A program made the translations under genes and the position numbers. This document shows, piece by piece, positions 1-13,960 of a stretch of DNA of 64,000 bases. This DNA comes from Rhynochetos jubatus (Eukaryota; Chordata; Aves; Eurypygiformes; Rhynochetidae): the NCBI GenBank assembly GCA_027574665.1, contig CM050648.1:42999700-43063699 (forward strand), in the 5' to 3' direction. Position 1 is the stretch's first letter, and every line of letters starts with the position of its first letter. A model generated the notes under the pieces. That model had not been told where the DNA came from. It was given only the letters and a program-made list of their open reading frames with translations, and did no database searches.

Positions 1-338
1 TCATGTATCTTCACTGTTTTGTAAAATAAAGTTCCATGGGAGAGAAAAAAGGAATTCTTGTTAATGTAGGGAACTGAGAATTAAAAGTTATATGCCACAT
101 AATGGAATGAAGTACCTGCTGTGTCTCTATTGTGGAATACCCTGGTGAATATTCTAAAGACACTTTTAAAATTATACTTACTCTAGAGCTAAAAGTATTT
201 TTAAAACAAGTGGCCTGTGTTCTTTTTCTGGAATACCATCAAATGGCTACAGCAAAAGACCTGTGTTTTGCCCTGGAAGAAAGTTATTTGAAGAGGGAGA
301 AAGAACATTAATAGTTCTCTTTTTGCCTTTTTTTTTAG
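1..338 (+). other. TCEA1: TCEA1 intron (3' part)
   Basis: This is the end of an intron whose 5' end lies outside the window. It closes with a polypyrimidine tract and TTTTTTAG at 331-338, directly before the first readable TCEA1 exon. I see nothing else in it. Confidence 0.8.
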
Positions 339-487
339 CAGTTCAAGTAGCAATTCCAGCAGCAGGAAGGAGGAGGGTAGTACTCCCTCAAATTCTTTCA
401 TCCCTTCTTTTCCCCGGGCTCCAAGCACTTCGGATTCCGTACGAGTGAAATGTAGAGAAATGCTCTCTGCAGCTCTCAGAACAGGAG
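339..487 (+). CDS. TCEA1: TCEA1 exon: Ser-rich linker and start of domain II
   Basis: TCEA1 is transcription elongation factor TFIIS. It enters the RNA polymerase II pore and stimulates cleavage of backtracked RNA in the nucleus. This exon enters with one base of a split codon at 339 and then reads a serine-rich linker. It continues with [14 protein letters not shown] and [11 protein letters not shown], the start of the central, Pol II-binding domain II. The acceptor is TTTTTTAG|CA and the donor is GGAG|gtgagc after 487. The last codon is split as G|AT and is completed by the exon at 2961. The N-terminal LW/TFIIS-N domain must be encoded upstream of the window. The identification rests on near-complete agreement with the vertebrate protein as I recall it. 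Confidence 0.9.
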
Positions 488-815
488 GTGAGCTTTGTAG
501 ACTGTGCTTTCAAGTTTAACTATTTCCTTATTCTCTATTTCAGTCCTTCCCACTCTATCTTTCTCCTGCACTGTAGGTTAGAATAAACCCCATTAATGTC
601 CATTTGTGTGTATATACGCATAGGCCAGTTCACCCAAGTTGCAATTAATGAGTAACCTTTATGGCCTGGGAACGTGTTGAAATACATTTTTGTTGCTGAT
701 GATAAGGGATGTTTTGTGGCTTCTGTTCATCTGATTTTGCCTACAGTGGAATTTCTTTTCAGAAAGGTTATTGTCTCCTTAATGCCTCATTTAAATCTTT
801 TTGTGGAAGGTGGTG

Positions 816-841
816 TATATATATATATATATATATATATT
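816..841. repeat. (TA)n microsatellite
   Basis: About 13 uninterrupted TA units in a TCEA1 intron, preceded by TGTG. It is likely polymorphic. Confidence 0.9.
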
Positions 842-1763
842 TGGTCTTATCTCTGACCGGGAGTGCCACTGTATACATGCCCGCCTTTCTTACACGGAAG
901 ATCCTGTGGGCCTTCAAATTTGGGGTTTTGAAGGCTGCCTTTCTTGATTTTGAAACTCTTGAAGTTTCATTGACATATGCTCAATAAGAGAGTCTTGCAT
1001 TGCTCCATCTTCTTGGCCATCTGTAAATTCCTTGGCTGTTTCGGGTTTGATTTTTTTTTCTCCCCGCCCCCGCCGTCATGTATGCTTGGGTGACTTTAAA
1101 CAGACACATTAAATGATGTGCTAGATAAGGAGCAAACTAAAAGTTGGACTCCTCTGAATGACCTTATTGTCTTTTTGTGGGTCCTTCTCTTCTACCAGAA
1201 TTTATGGCCCAGCTCCCTCTCTGTTCTTAGCTCAGTGTAACCTGACCCAGTGTAAGCAGACTTCTGAATCATCCATTTTTATCCTCTTCTTTCTTGTAAT
1301 TCACATAAATCCAGATACAGACTGTAATCAAAGCTGACTGAAGACCATGAATTTGTGGTCCTCTGGATAATTCATAGACTTCTGAAATAATTTGTGACCA
1401 AAAAGTTGCAGATAGCATCTTAGTATTCAGAATTCTATGTAGTCTTGATTTTGGCTAGTTTTCCAAGCCAAAATTTTCCAAGAGCTTTTTTTGCTGTTAT
1501 TTTCTACAGTACGTATGAACTGATCATCCATGGGTTGAATGCAAACCTCAAAAAATAAGTTTATTTTCTGGTTTTATGGCCTTCTGCATGAGATTGAAGG
1601 AGAAATGGTGTTTGGATTGCTCATTGAAGTACACCTGTGTTAAACTGAGGAGGAGGAAACCGCATACTGTATCTAATTTATCCTAAGCTGTCTTGGAAAG
1701 GCAGCTGTTTTTTGAGTAAGGGATTTTGGTCAGAAACAGTAAACAATTATCTTGAGACAATTT

Positions 1764-2442
1764 CATAGAATCACAGAATGGTTTGAGTTGGAAGGGACCT
1801 TAAAGACCATCTAGTTCCAACCCCCCTGCCGCGGGCAGGGACACCCTCCACTAGACCAGGTTGCTCAAAGCCTCATCCAGCCTGGCCTTGGACACTGCCA
1901 GGCATGGGGCACCCACAGCTTCTCTGGGCAACCTGTTCCAGTGCCTCACCACCCTCTCCGGGAAGAATTTCGTCCTGATATCTAATCTAAATCTCCCCGC
2001 TTTCAGTTTAAATCCATTGCCCCTTGTCCTGTCACTACAGGCCCTTGTAAAAGGTCCCCCCCAGCTTCCTTGTTGGCCCCTTCAGGTACTGGAAGGTGCT
2101 ATAAGGTCTCCCTGAAGCCTTCTCTTCTCCAGGCTGAACAAGCCCAACTCTCTCAGCCTGTCCCCATAGCAGAGGTGCTCCAGCCCTCTGAGCATCTTCA
2201 TGGCCTCCTCTGGACTTGCTCCAACTGATTGATGTCCTTCTTATGTTGGGGATCCCAGAGCTGGACACAGTCCTCCAGGTGGTCTCACGAGAGCAGAATA
2301 GAGAGGGAGAATCCCCTCCCTCGAACTGCTGGCCACACTTCTCTGGATACAGATCCAGTTGGCTTTCTGGGCTGCCAGCGCACACTGCTGGCTCATGCTC
2401 AGCTTCTCATCCACCAGTACCCCCAGGTCCTTCTCCTCCAAT
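1764..2442 (-). mobile_element. CR1 LINE fragment (3' end, antisense to TCEA1)
   Basis: The element begins on the + strand with tcatagaatcacagaatgg and the GGAAGGGACCTTAAAGACCA motif. This is the reverse complement of a CR1 3' end. The minus strand carries a broken ORF2 C-terminus: [17 protein letters not shown] and [10 protein letters not shown] (in the 2241-2441 frame) are typical of the end of the CR1 reverse-transcriptase ORF. The copy is about 680 bp and 5'-truncated, as most CR1 copies are. The reading frame is split between frames, so it is dead. Confidence 0.93.
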
Positions 2443-2960
2443 TTAGGTCAAGTGTTGCATTGTCTTAAAGACTGCTATGGTATTTCTTCTAATTTACATG
2501 TTTTATGACACATCTCTGCTTTGTATTTAAAAATAAATTAATAATACTGTTTGTGTTACTTAATTACTATGTTTCTTATGAAATCTCTCTCTTGCATGCA
2601 TGCAAAACATTGATTGCTTATGCATGTGTTGTGTGGACTGAAAGAATTGATGAAACACAATACAAAATATTTCCTTTTATGATGGTCTAATTCTAATAGA
2701 ATTTTAGGTTTTGTGAAAGATTTAGGGTTGCTCTTTTTTTTTTAAACTTGCGTTGCTCTTCCTTTCACTAATTTTTGTTCTTCCAAGTAATAAGCTAACA
2801 AAGTTTTGAAAGGGTAGGTATACAGTAAATTACACTTTTCTGTACAAAAAGAAAATTCACTGCAGTTGTTTCATAATTTTCAGAGTTAGGAATGGGGTCT
2901 TAGGGATATAGAACACTGTGATTGGTCAGGTTGCTAATATTTAATATTTATTTCCCTCAG

Positions 2961-3017
2961 ATGATTACATCGCTATTGGTGCTGATGAGGAAGAGCTGGG
3001 TTCTCAGATTGAAGAAG
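2961..3017 (+). CDS. TCEA1: TCEA1 exon upstream of a U12 AT-AC intron
   Basis: A 57-nt exon with acceptor tttccctcag|ATGATTAC. It codes DDYIAIGADEEELGSQIEE, part of TFIIS domain II, and leaves one base (G) of an Ala codon. The exon stops at ATATCCTTT, not at a GT donor. Reading through would give the wrong residues after IEE. Splicing to 3982 restores EEA-I-F-Q-E, matching the family. Phase and family agreement make the boundary unambiguous. Confidence 0.92.
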
Positions 3018-3981
3018 ATATCCTTTGTCGTACATCTGTGTGCTCTAGAAGAAGAGTGTGTTTAAAATGCATTGATAATGTTAAAATTAATTAACTTGAT
3101 CTATATATTGAATATTTTAAAAATTAATCTAAAACAAAAATAGCAAACTGTGTTCAACACAACACTGCAGAAATATAGCATTTGAAAAACCAGCAAAACC
3201 CAAATGATTTGCCTTAAAACATGTAGGAATGTGTGTAGGTGAGTGTGTGTGGGTTTTTTTCAGTTCAGTATGTTTTTCGTGCAGCAGCAATATTACATCT
3301 TACTGAAGCATTCTGACATAAAATGCTGGGTTCTTCTATGTTATTTTTAAATCTTTTCTCAGTAGAAGTTTTAATATTTTTCTACTTTATTTATTTTTCT
3401 ACAAGTCATTTCTAAACTAATTTGGAATTTTCAAAAGGATTGTTGTGGTAGCAGTGTTTGAATAGTTACAGACCAGAGGTCTGGGCTTCTCTTTATTTTA
3501 CTTTTTTTCTTTTGTGGGGTTATTCTTAAGCATAGAAGCAGTCAAAGCTTCAGGATTCTAACTTGCTGATGTCCTTCAGTAATTACAGTCAGCCACCATT
3601 CCTGTTAAGGAATTTCCGGTTTCTGTTGAAACCTCTTTTAAAATTCTGTTTGTGAGCTGCTGGTGTTTGGATGTTTGGTTTAGAAATCAATTAATCCTCA
3701 GGATGAAGTCAAGGAACTGGACATAAATTTATGGATGATTTTTCACAATTTCAGTTGAGATCCTGCTACCCAAAAATTCTTGTTTCACTGACCATGTGCT
3801 ATACCATGATTAGGTTTTTTGAAGGATGTGACATCTTCTGTGTTGGACAGGGAAGTAACTGTTGCTTGGGTTATGGGGGAGGACTTGATCAACATTGCTT
3901 TAGGAAAGTTGCCCCCAAAAATGAATCCTTTATAGTGCTCTGTTTTACTTGTTAAGGTTTCATTCCTTAAATCCAAAGCAC
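3018..3981 (+). other. TCEA1: U12-type (minor spliceosome) AT-AC intron of TCEA1
   Basis: The intron starts with ATATCCTTT, an exact U12 5' splice-site consensus. It ends with AC at 3980-3981. A branch-site consensus TTCCTTAA lies at 3963-3970, about 11-12 nt from the AC terminus, which is the spacing U12 introns need. Its length is 964 bp. I recall, unverified, that TFIIS-family genes are among those with minor-class introns. The frame requires exactly these ends. No other gene is seen inside. Confidence 0.93.
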
Positions 3982-4136
3982 CTATTTTTCAAGAATTAAA
4001 AAACACTGATATGAAATACAAAAATAGGGTACGAAGTAGAATAGCGAATCTCAAGGATGCAAAGAATCCTAACCTAAGGAAAAATGTGTTATGTGGGAAC
4101 ATTCCTCCTGACAAGTTTGCCAAAATGACAGCAGAG
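3982..4136 (+). CDS. TCEA1: TCEA1 exon: core of domain II
   Basis: A 155-nt exon coding (A)[19 protein letters not shown] and then [19 protein letters not shown], the helical TFIIS central domain that docks on the Pol II jaw. It continues with [13 protein letters not shown]. The donor is GCAGAG|gtaagt, ending on a codon boundary. The family usually has Leu at the position of K in PPDKF, so this is a conspicuous substitution. F and L in IFQEL are conservative changes from IYQEI. Confidence 0.92.
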
Positions 4137-5997
4137 GTAAGTAAAGCAAAGGGCTTGAACTACTTCCCTATTGGACTTACGTCTTGGCCTGCATTTTTTA
4201 GCCATAGAAATCATTAATGTAAGCTGCCCGCACTTTTGAATGACTGTGGATTGTTTGCGCCTCGCACAGTCTAAATTAGACAGGGCTGTGTTGGGTCAGA
4301 GGGAAGGATGGTGGTGTCTGTTAATGCTTCCCAAATACTTGATTTTGTCTGCAAGTCAGAGAGCAGGCAAGCTGCTGGGTGTATTTTGTGCTGTTTTTAA
4401 AAGGCCACATGATGTATCAGTGGTAGTTTGTTAAGTTTAGGAAGATGTAAGTATATCTGGCTAGTGACTCCAAGCTGCTTACCCCTTTCCCTTTCTGGGT
4501 TTGTAACTGTTAGCCTGTCTCGCTGTTTGTTTTTCAAATGCTGACCTCTGCTCTTACACTCCTGTGCAGGGTGTAGCACTGTGGCTTTAAAGATCAGTCC
4601 CCCTCCTGTTGGCATTTTGAGTGTTTATGTAAAGCTACCTCAAATTTGACAGATTACTTTGTGATTTTGAAGGAAACCCTTCACAGTAAATAGGAGAAGT
4701 CATAAATGATAGGGAAAAAAAATCTAGAAGAATCGCCCTTTAAATCAAATTAAATTTATGTCACTGAAAGAATATTTTGCACACTCGAATAGAAATTCCT
4801 GTTTGGATGTTCACCGTCTTTACAAATCAAAGGAAATCTAGGAAGTCAAATGAAAACTTAGTTATAATGGGAGAGGAAAAACAAAAGCAGAGTTAACACC
4901 TGATTTCAGTTTTGCAGCTCTGCTTGTGTTTGGTGGATTCTACTCCCAACCCCCAAATCAGGTATAAAATAGTATCTTGGAGACTGAAAGAATTAAGTTT
5001 ATGATCAAGTAATGAAAATCATGATTAGCTTTATTCTAAAAGAAAGTTTTCTGGGGTTTTTTTGCATTTTTTCTTTCCTCTAGCTTTACGTAAAGGTTAG
5101 GGCAAACAGCGGCTGCCAAAAGAATGTGTAAAGAAAAGTAGATTGTATCTTCAGTGCATATTTTGAGGTTTTTTTATTCTATATGTGTGTATGTACATAT
5201 ATACAAACATACATTTTCTGTTGTCCAGTACCCATTTTTTGTTTTAATTAACGTCTTGGATTAAAATTTTAATGATTAAATAACCCCTTAGCGTTAATAT
5301 TGCGTCTAAAGTCAAACAGCATTCATACAAGATCTGCATTCCACATCCACACAGGATGTGGGGTAAACTTTTATTGAAGAAAAATGGAACAACTTGGTTT
5401 TGCTGTGCATATTTGATTGCTGTACGTTACGGAGTTCTGCACACTAGAACCATGTTAAAGGAAAGAAAATCTGTGGATTTGAGCTCTGTGGTTAGTGCTT
5501 TGAAACTAAGTGTGTATGACTTCTGGTAACGTGGTAAACTATGGCTGTACTGTCTTTCTCAGTACAAATATGGAAATAGTCAAAATAGTGTAAATTTTTC
5601 CTATAATAATCTTCTGTAGGTCAATGGGGCAATTATGCAAGGATCTAACCTAGGGAGACGATCCTTTTCCTCCTCTCTAGGGAATTTTTGAGTCCTCTAC
5701 TTCGTCTATTACATTTCTGAAGTTCAGAAATGCATGTGCATAGAAGTGTGTTTGATATTGTAACTTCTACTGATTTTTTTTTTCCAGCTATGTATGGGGA
5801 AAAAAAAAGTTCTTAACTTTCTGTGAAATATTCCAACTTAAGTCTTGTAAAATTAAAAATATGCAGAATTATTTTGCCCTTCAGTAGAGTTGTTGTTCAT
5901 GGATTCTAAATCAAAAATGGTATGTACTCGCAGAGTGGTAACAACTTGTTTAAAACAAAAACTCTCTAGTAAGCTCTCTGCTCTTTGTCCATAACAG
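4137..5997 (+). other. TCEA1: TCEA1 intron
   Basis: GT-AG intron of 1861 bp between domain II and the zinc-ribbon exon. It contains a short perfect stem (CCACATCC...GGATGTGG near 5341-5361) and AT-rich sequence. I see no repeat or gene that I can name. Confidence 0.75.
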
Positions 5998-6144
5998 GAA
6001 ATGGCAAGTGATGAGCTGAAAGAAATGCGTAAAAATCTGACCAAAGAAGCTATCAGAGAGCACCAGATGGCTAAAACAGGAGGTACCCAAACTGATCTGT
6101 TCACATGTGGCAAGTGCAAAAAGAAGAACTGTACATACACCCAG
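5998..6144 (+). CDS. TCEA1: TCEA1 exon: linker and first half of the zinc ribbon
   Basis: A 147-nt phase-0 exon with acceptor ccataacag|GAAATGGC and donor ACCCAG|gtacgt. It codes [20 protein letters not shown], the inter-domain linker that threads toward the Pol II active centre. It then reads [20 protein letters not shown], which carries the first C-X2-C pair (CGKC) of the C-terminal C4 zinc ribbon. The sequence matches vertebrate TFIIS essentially residue for residue. Confidence 0.95.
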
Positions 6145-8230
<2,086 letters not shown>

Positions 8231-8239
8231 TTCTGTTAG
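8231..8239 (+). CDS. TCEA1: TCEA1 terminal coding exon (Phe-Cys-stop)
   Basis: After the acceptor tcttttgacag, the sequence TTC TGT TAG supplies the last two residues and the stop. The result is the C-terminal NRWKFC of TFIIS, the family's standard ending. Only nine coding bases lie in this exon. The rest is 3' UTR. Confidence 0.9.
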   Translation, partial: FC

Positions 8240-9065
8240 AAGAAGAAATTGTCAAGACATCTGGACCAGTATGAAAGAGGATTTTGTAATTAGCTTTAAA
8301 AACTAGGCTAAGCATCTAGCTTCCTGCAAATGAGAGGATTTTGGGGGTTTGTTTTTGCTTTCCTTTTTTTTTTTTTTTTTTTTTTAAAGCAGCATACATG
8401 CCTGAAATTAGCCTTTGTTTTGACACAACCATCATTTCCTTAAATGCCTTCCTATAGCTGATAGTCAGTAGGGCCAGGTTGCTCAATTGTATGGTGAATG
8501 TTAAAATATTTTTTCATTTTTATAAGTAAGTTGACATTAAACTTTTACCAATTAAACATTTTGGTAATTGGCTTGGTTTTTTCTAACTATGTGAATAATG
8601 TACTGTATTTTTTGCGGTCTGAAATATACATGCTCCTCCCATATGTATTTTACCCCTCCACATCTGTTCAGTTGTAAGAACTAGAACAGTTTCTTGCTGC
8701 TGTGTTCACTAGTTCTGCAAAGGAAGAAGGTGTCTAACTACTTCTGATCATGTTACGCTCAGTTGTTAACTAAATCACAATTTAGTTAACTCTCTAGTTT
8801 GTACGTAGAGTTTCTGAATTAGAACTAAATGTGTGGTCATGGGGTTTGGAAATTTATTAGTGGATATGATGATCTCTTTTTTGCAGTGGTTGGTTAAGCT
8901 TGTTCATGTAACTGGGTTTGATCAATGCAATATATTTTGTTACCCAGAGTATGTATTTTAAATGTCTTAAAATAGTCGGTTAAATCTGAGTGTTCGGTTT
9001 TGCTTAACATGCTTGACAGCCAAGTTTGGTTTAGACTTTGTAAATAAACAAAGGCATTGTGTTGT
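8240..9065 (+). other. TCEA1: TCEA1 3' UTR (approximate end)
   Basis: AT-rich sequence after the stop with a T22 run at 8364-8385. The best polyadenylation signal is AATAAA at 9043-9048, followed by a GT-rich stretch (tgtgttgtag). The end is inferred. Other ATTAAA motifs near 8535-8565 could give shorter tails. Confidence 0.5.
9043..9048 (+). terminator. TCEA1: Candidate TCEA1 poly(A) signal AATAAA
   Basis: A canonical hexamer about 800 nt after the stop codon, with a GT-rich downstream element 10-20 nt later. Confidence 0.5.
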
Positions 9066-12000
9066 AGGCTGTCCTAATAACACCAGCTAACCAATTCATC
9101 ACAAAATCAACTGGTGGGGGGTAATACTAAATTAACTTCATATAATGCACTAAGCTGAATTTTGAGGTGTGGAGTATCTGATGTCAATCACAGACCTGCA
9201 GGTGAGAATAAATTATTCAAGTTAGTCTTTTCCATATGTGGAATGATATAAATACTGCTTTCATAGAGCTTGCTTTTTAACAGTGCACATGTTCAGAAGT
9301 ATTTTCAAATGCGCTTTCGAAGAAAAATATGTCAGCATCTTTAGAAGAGATTAAACTCTTTCATTATACCTAAGTTGATATTATTTAATTTATTGAAGCC
9401 AGGGGCTGAGAAGTCTATCCTGGCAATGTATAAAGGATTCATGGTGGGTTGGGAAGAGTATGTGTGGTTCCTGGAGAATAAATTCCTTGACTGTAAAGGA
9501 AAACCGAGATTTTCTATGTTGAATATTTTTTTGCGTGATGGTGGCTGTTGTAACAAATGAGTTGGAAATAGTATGAGCTTTTCAAGGCAAGAAGTGTTTG
9601 ATAAATACTTCATAGAGCAAGTTTTCCAGTCAGCTTTGCAAGGAAGTGGCTTTTCTGCTGAAAGGAAAAATTATTAAAATATAAGAAGCTTAGTTAGAAA
9701 CATTTTTGAGGCAGAAATTGTTCAGCTTTTAATGTTTCTTGCGCAACTTTTATATTAAAAATGATTTAAACTATTTATTTGATATTAAAGTCCTAATTCA
9801 GAAAATGCTATTTTTCTACTAATAGAATGAATTTATTTTTAGCCTGTGGGTAGGTCCTTTGGCAGGATTGCTTCTTAAGAGATACAGAAAGATGCATAAT
9901 TGACTTCCCCCCCACCCCCAAGTTGTTTAATGACAGATGTTTGGTATCAATTGCAGTGCTTGCTTTGGAGACCATTGTGAAGGAGAAAGTCCAAAAAATT
10001 ATGTTAAAAATGATGGCAAGTTGGATGCCAATTAGACCTAAGTTAGTCTACTGCTGTTCACAGCATACACTCAGGACAGGCACAGGTTGGTTTCACAAAG
10101 GTGATGGCGCTTTGTAATGTAGGTGCATCCAAGAAGGAGTTCAAATAAAATATTTTTTTTTCGCCTAATATTACCTTACAGTTGAGCAACAGCTTAATTC
10201 TTTCCCCCTTCTGTCCCTGAGGTAAAAAAGGACTGTTTCTTTCTCACAGTGAAAGATGAAGTCTGAGAACTAGATCCAAAAAAGATCATAGGTGTCTAAA
10301 TTCTATTCATGCTTCATTTTGGTTACCCAGATCAAAAGACAAAACTGCCCAGCAGTGAGCTTTGGCTGCACCTCTGTTCAGCAGGTGCTTCAGTCTTCCC
10401 AGATGTCTGAAATTGCCCTCCTCTATCGGAGAGGATGCCAAGTCTGAAGGATGTACAGGAGAAGGATGTAGAGGTAGGACTGGGACTGTATCTTATTTCC
10501 CCAGCTCGCTGGCTTATCTGCTGGGCTGCACTTGTGCTACAACTGACCCAGTACATTGGGTTATATCATGCGGTGAAACATGCTGGCAGAACTGGTTTCA
10601 TGGCAGAAGATACATGTTCTTAAGTACTGTTTAGAGCAAATTTTAAAAATTACTTCACATCGTGATGGTCTTTCTCATCATTTCTTCTTTACGCTATCCT
10701 TTGTAATCAGACAGTGCATAAGTACATGATGTTTGTGTGCTATATTTTAATCTTTATCTAGTAGAGCTCTTCAGTGTGTATGTGTATCTATAATTTTTTT
10801 TTCTTCCTTTGTATTGTGCTAATGACTTTGGAATTTAAAGGTCAGTATAAAGCACAGTATGTTGGCTGGAGGAGCCATGCAATTTTAATACTGCTTAGCA
10901 GGCTGGTGAAAAGAGCAGTCTTGAAGAGTATGCATGTTCTGTGGGAGTTACTGGTTTGTGAAGTCAAGACACTGAAGAAAGAATACCAGTGGACTGGAAA
11001 GTTGTTAGAGCTTAATGATATCCTGCAGTTAGATAAATGCCAAGACAAACCAACCATGCTTATTTTCAAGCTAGGATAAATTGATTTTGTGATAATTTCT
11101 TACTTGATGAATTATAAATAATGTCTTGGGTCAATATGATTATTTTCTCCTGCTCTTCATGTAACAGCTTGTCTAAAGTAACTCCTCCTTTTCAGTGCAT
11201 CTCACTTTTGCCCTGAGAAAAGATTGTGCGTAATAAGCAAGTATATAGTAATGAAATTTAGTTCATAACCCGTCTTCTGTGTGAGCAGGTTTTTGTTTCA
11301 CCCCCCCTCTCCCCTTCAATTAAATCCAGCATTAAACAGCATCAAAATAACAAGATATTTAGAGGAGTGGGTTGGTTGGGTTTTTTTGGGTTTTTTGGGT
11401 TTTTTTGTGTGGAGGGCTTTTTTTTTTAGGAGAGACTCTCAGGTATCTAGGGACCAACATTTCACCATTGGTGTTGGGTGTAAGCTTAAACCTAAACCTA
11501 AACCACAGCTTTAAAATCTGTTAAGATCTTTTTAGGAAAGATAGGGATTACAAATGTCAGCATGTTGTAATGCAGAAGTAAAATGAAAATTGCCTAGAGA
11601 ATTTTAATTGCTTAGAAGTTGTGGGACATGGAAAATAAGCTTAGACATTAATATTTTCTTCTTTTAATAGCGTGATGTTAACCATAGAACTGCCCAAGCC
11701 AATATCGTTTTCTCTCCCCTCTCATTGAATATTTTTCTTTTTCCTGCAGAATAATAGAATATATTGTTTGATATAAAGTGCAAGTGTTTGGTCTGTCTTC
11801 CAGCTTTTAATGAGGTATCTTTGCAGGGAAGAGAGAGAACTTAAAAGAAATGAAATCCTCCATTTGATGAAATGGCACACTTTGAACTTTTTTTGATGTG
11901 TGTGTCTGATCTTTGCAGCAAGTGACCTACTTAAACTTACTTGGCCAACTTAAGGCTGTTAGAGCACTCTTACCAGCCCTGTTTAAAACAAGTATGGCAT

Positions 12001-13553
12001 CATCAGTTTGTCTGCAAGCTTGCCAGGAAGCTGAAGTTACTACCTGTCATGTAATACTTCATGTAAACTGAAGTTGTATTGATTGTGCCTTGGTTATGTT
12101 TAGTAGGAGTTCAGCTGAGATAGCATGGAGTCGTTAAGCAGTGGTGACCGCTAACCGGACCGCGTCTTAAGTAACGGTACGTAGAACAGCTTCCTCTCGG
12201 CTCAGCCATGCGGTGTTGTGCTACAGAGGGCAAAAGCACTTTGTTGTGCTGTCTCTTAAGTTTTTGTTTTAATTTTTTCTGCTGATGTGTTGACTAGTGA
12301 TCTGTTTTTCGGAAGGAGATGTTGGAAACTGGTCCACAGCTATTGTTAACTTCCCATGTATCGGTTCTCCTCCTGTGGTGCTGTGCAATGAAAAATCTCA
12401 TGGTTATTTGTTTCATAATGTGAATGCAGTAAGGGGAGGACGTGTCTCCTGCTGAGAGCATTGAGGAAACAATTAAATTGATCTCCTAATTTCTGCTTTG
12501 TTATTCCCATTTTATTTTTTCAGAGAAAGTCCCCATTTTGTGCTTTTCCTAGGGCTGGAATTAGGCAAAGAGGAGGTTTTAGAAAGGCTACAGAAATGTC
12601 ATGAACTATGCCTGTCTTGTTCTTCCCTTCTGGGACTATTTATGCTCTTTTCTTTTCCCCATTATATGTGTCATTTGGCTCATTTAAATAAATGTGCAGG
12701 GGGAAAAATACAATTCAGTGAAAGTCCACTATAAATGCCAAAGTTTAATATAGTGGAATGGTAGTGAATTTTGAAATTGAAAATAAAGAAGTTACTCCAA
12801 CAGATCTACACATTGATTATGTGGATTCAACTTCCTTCCTTCCTAGTACCTCCTGTGATTACTGATTTTGAGGTATGACCAGAAGTCAAGTGTAAAGCTT
12901 CGGGGGTACTGTAAATAAATGTGGCTTATTAGTGGATAGAGCTGTTGCTTTTCTTTTGGACAGTCTGAAGTGGTGCTGTTGTACAGCAGAAAAATGGAAT
13001 TTTCACACCAGATGAACGATCCCACTTTTGGGGCAACAGTGGCGTATCTGAACAGAATAGTTCCAGTTTCCTCCTTTTGCCAATGGAATGTGTGCGTATC
13101 AGTAACAGAAACCTTACAAGATCTGTCAGGTAATGGGAGGATTTAATATGTATGAAACCAAGATGGTTGATACTGCCATCCTCTCAGGAGTGAGTAGTGA
13201 AGGGATTTTACATCTGCCTACCGAGGAAAGAGAAGAATATGTGAGAATTCTTGTGCTTTATTTTGGAATTTAAATGTCCCGACTCTTCTTCCTCTTAAGT
13301 AAATAATTTAACTTTATAAACATCAACAACATGAACTTAAAAACGCTTTCAGCAGACTCTAGTAGTAAAATAACAGTTCTTCAACAGAAGATTTTTATAG
13401 GCAGCATTATTTCAACCATTAGCTTTCATAAACTTGAGATTGCTGTACCGATTTCCATCAGTGCACCACATAGGCATTAAATACACCAGGTGGACGTACC
13501 TGTATGATACGTGCAACTTCGTGTAGTATAACCCAGATACTGACAGTACTGTT
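9066..13553. other. TCEA1-RGS20 intergenic region (tail-to-tail)
   Basis: About 4.5 kb between two convergent genes. It holds a T/G-rich tract near 11371-11420 and three CCTAAA units at about 11488-11505. All ORFs are short and not protein-like. RGS20 3' UTR may extend into it from the right. Confidence 0.6.
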
Positions 13554-13559
13554 TTTATT
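13554..13559 (-). terminator. RGS20: Candidate RGS20 poly(A) signal
   Basis: TTTATT on the + strand (AATAAA on the - strand), about 400 nt past the RGS20 stop. Another lies at 13257-13262, so the true 3' end is uncertain. Confidence 0.3.
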
Positions 13560-13960
13560 TGGTCACAGTGTGGATGGGGCAACTGGTTTGGTGTTCAAGA
13601 AAATTCTAACACTCCACTTTCGTTTTCTTGCTCAGTTGGCATTTGTACCTCAGACATGTGTCGTAACAGATTTGCATCTGAGTTGTGTGCTGCATTTGAA
13701 AAAATACTGCATTTTCTGAACAACATTTTCTCCTCATGCTCTTCTTCATTCACTTTTGCAAAGAAACACTGAATTTGATCAGAAGCTGTAGTTAGCCGAT
13801 TGTGCCAGAGCCTTGTGTGGGTTTAAACCGTTCAGTCTGTAGTAAAATTTGCCTGAGTTATTTTCAGGTAAATATGTGATTAATTCTAAATTCCTTGTGG
13901 ATTGGTGTATCCCAGAGTTCCGTTTGTTTGTTTTAAAATAAATACATTTAAGAAAAAATT

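Larger units (their letters stand above)
488..2960 (+). other. TCEA1: TCEA1 intron with TA repeat and CR1 insertion
   Basis: GT-AG intron of 2473 bp (gtgagc...ccctcag). It holds a short TA microsatellite at 816-841 and an antisense CR1 at about 1764-2442, both listed separately. I see no other gene in it. Confidence 0.8.

Noticed and set aside
2035-2441. Minus-strand ORFs at the first CR1
   Set aside because: They are pieces of the CR1 ORF2 C-terminus in a truncated, frame-broken LINE, not host genes.
11486-11507. Telomere-like CCTAAA units
   Set aside because: Only three units, and CCTAAA is not the vertebrate CCCTAA repeat. A chance simple repeat next to a T/G-rich tract.
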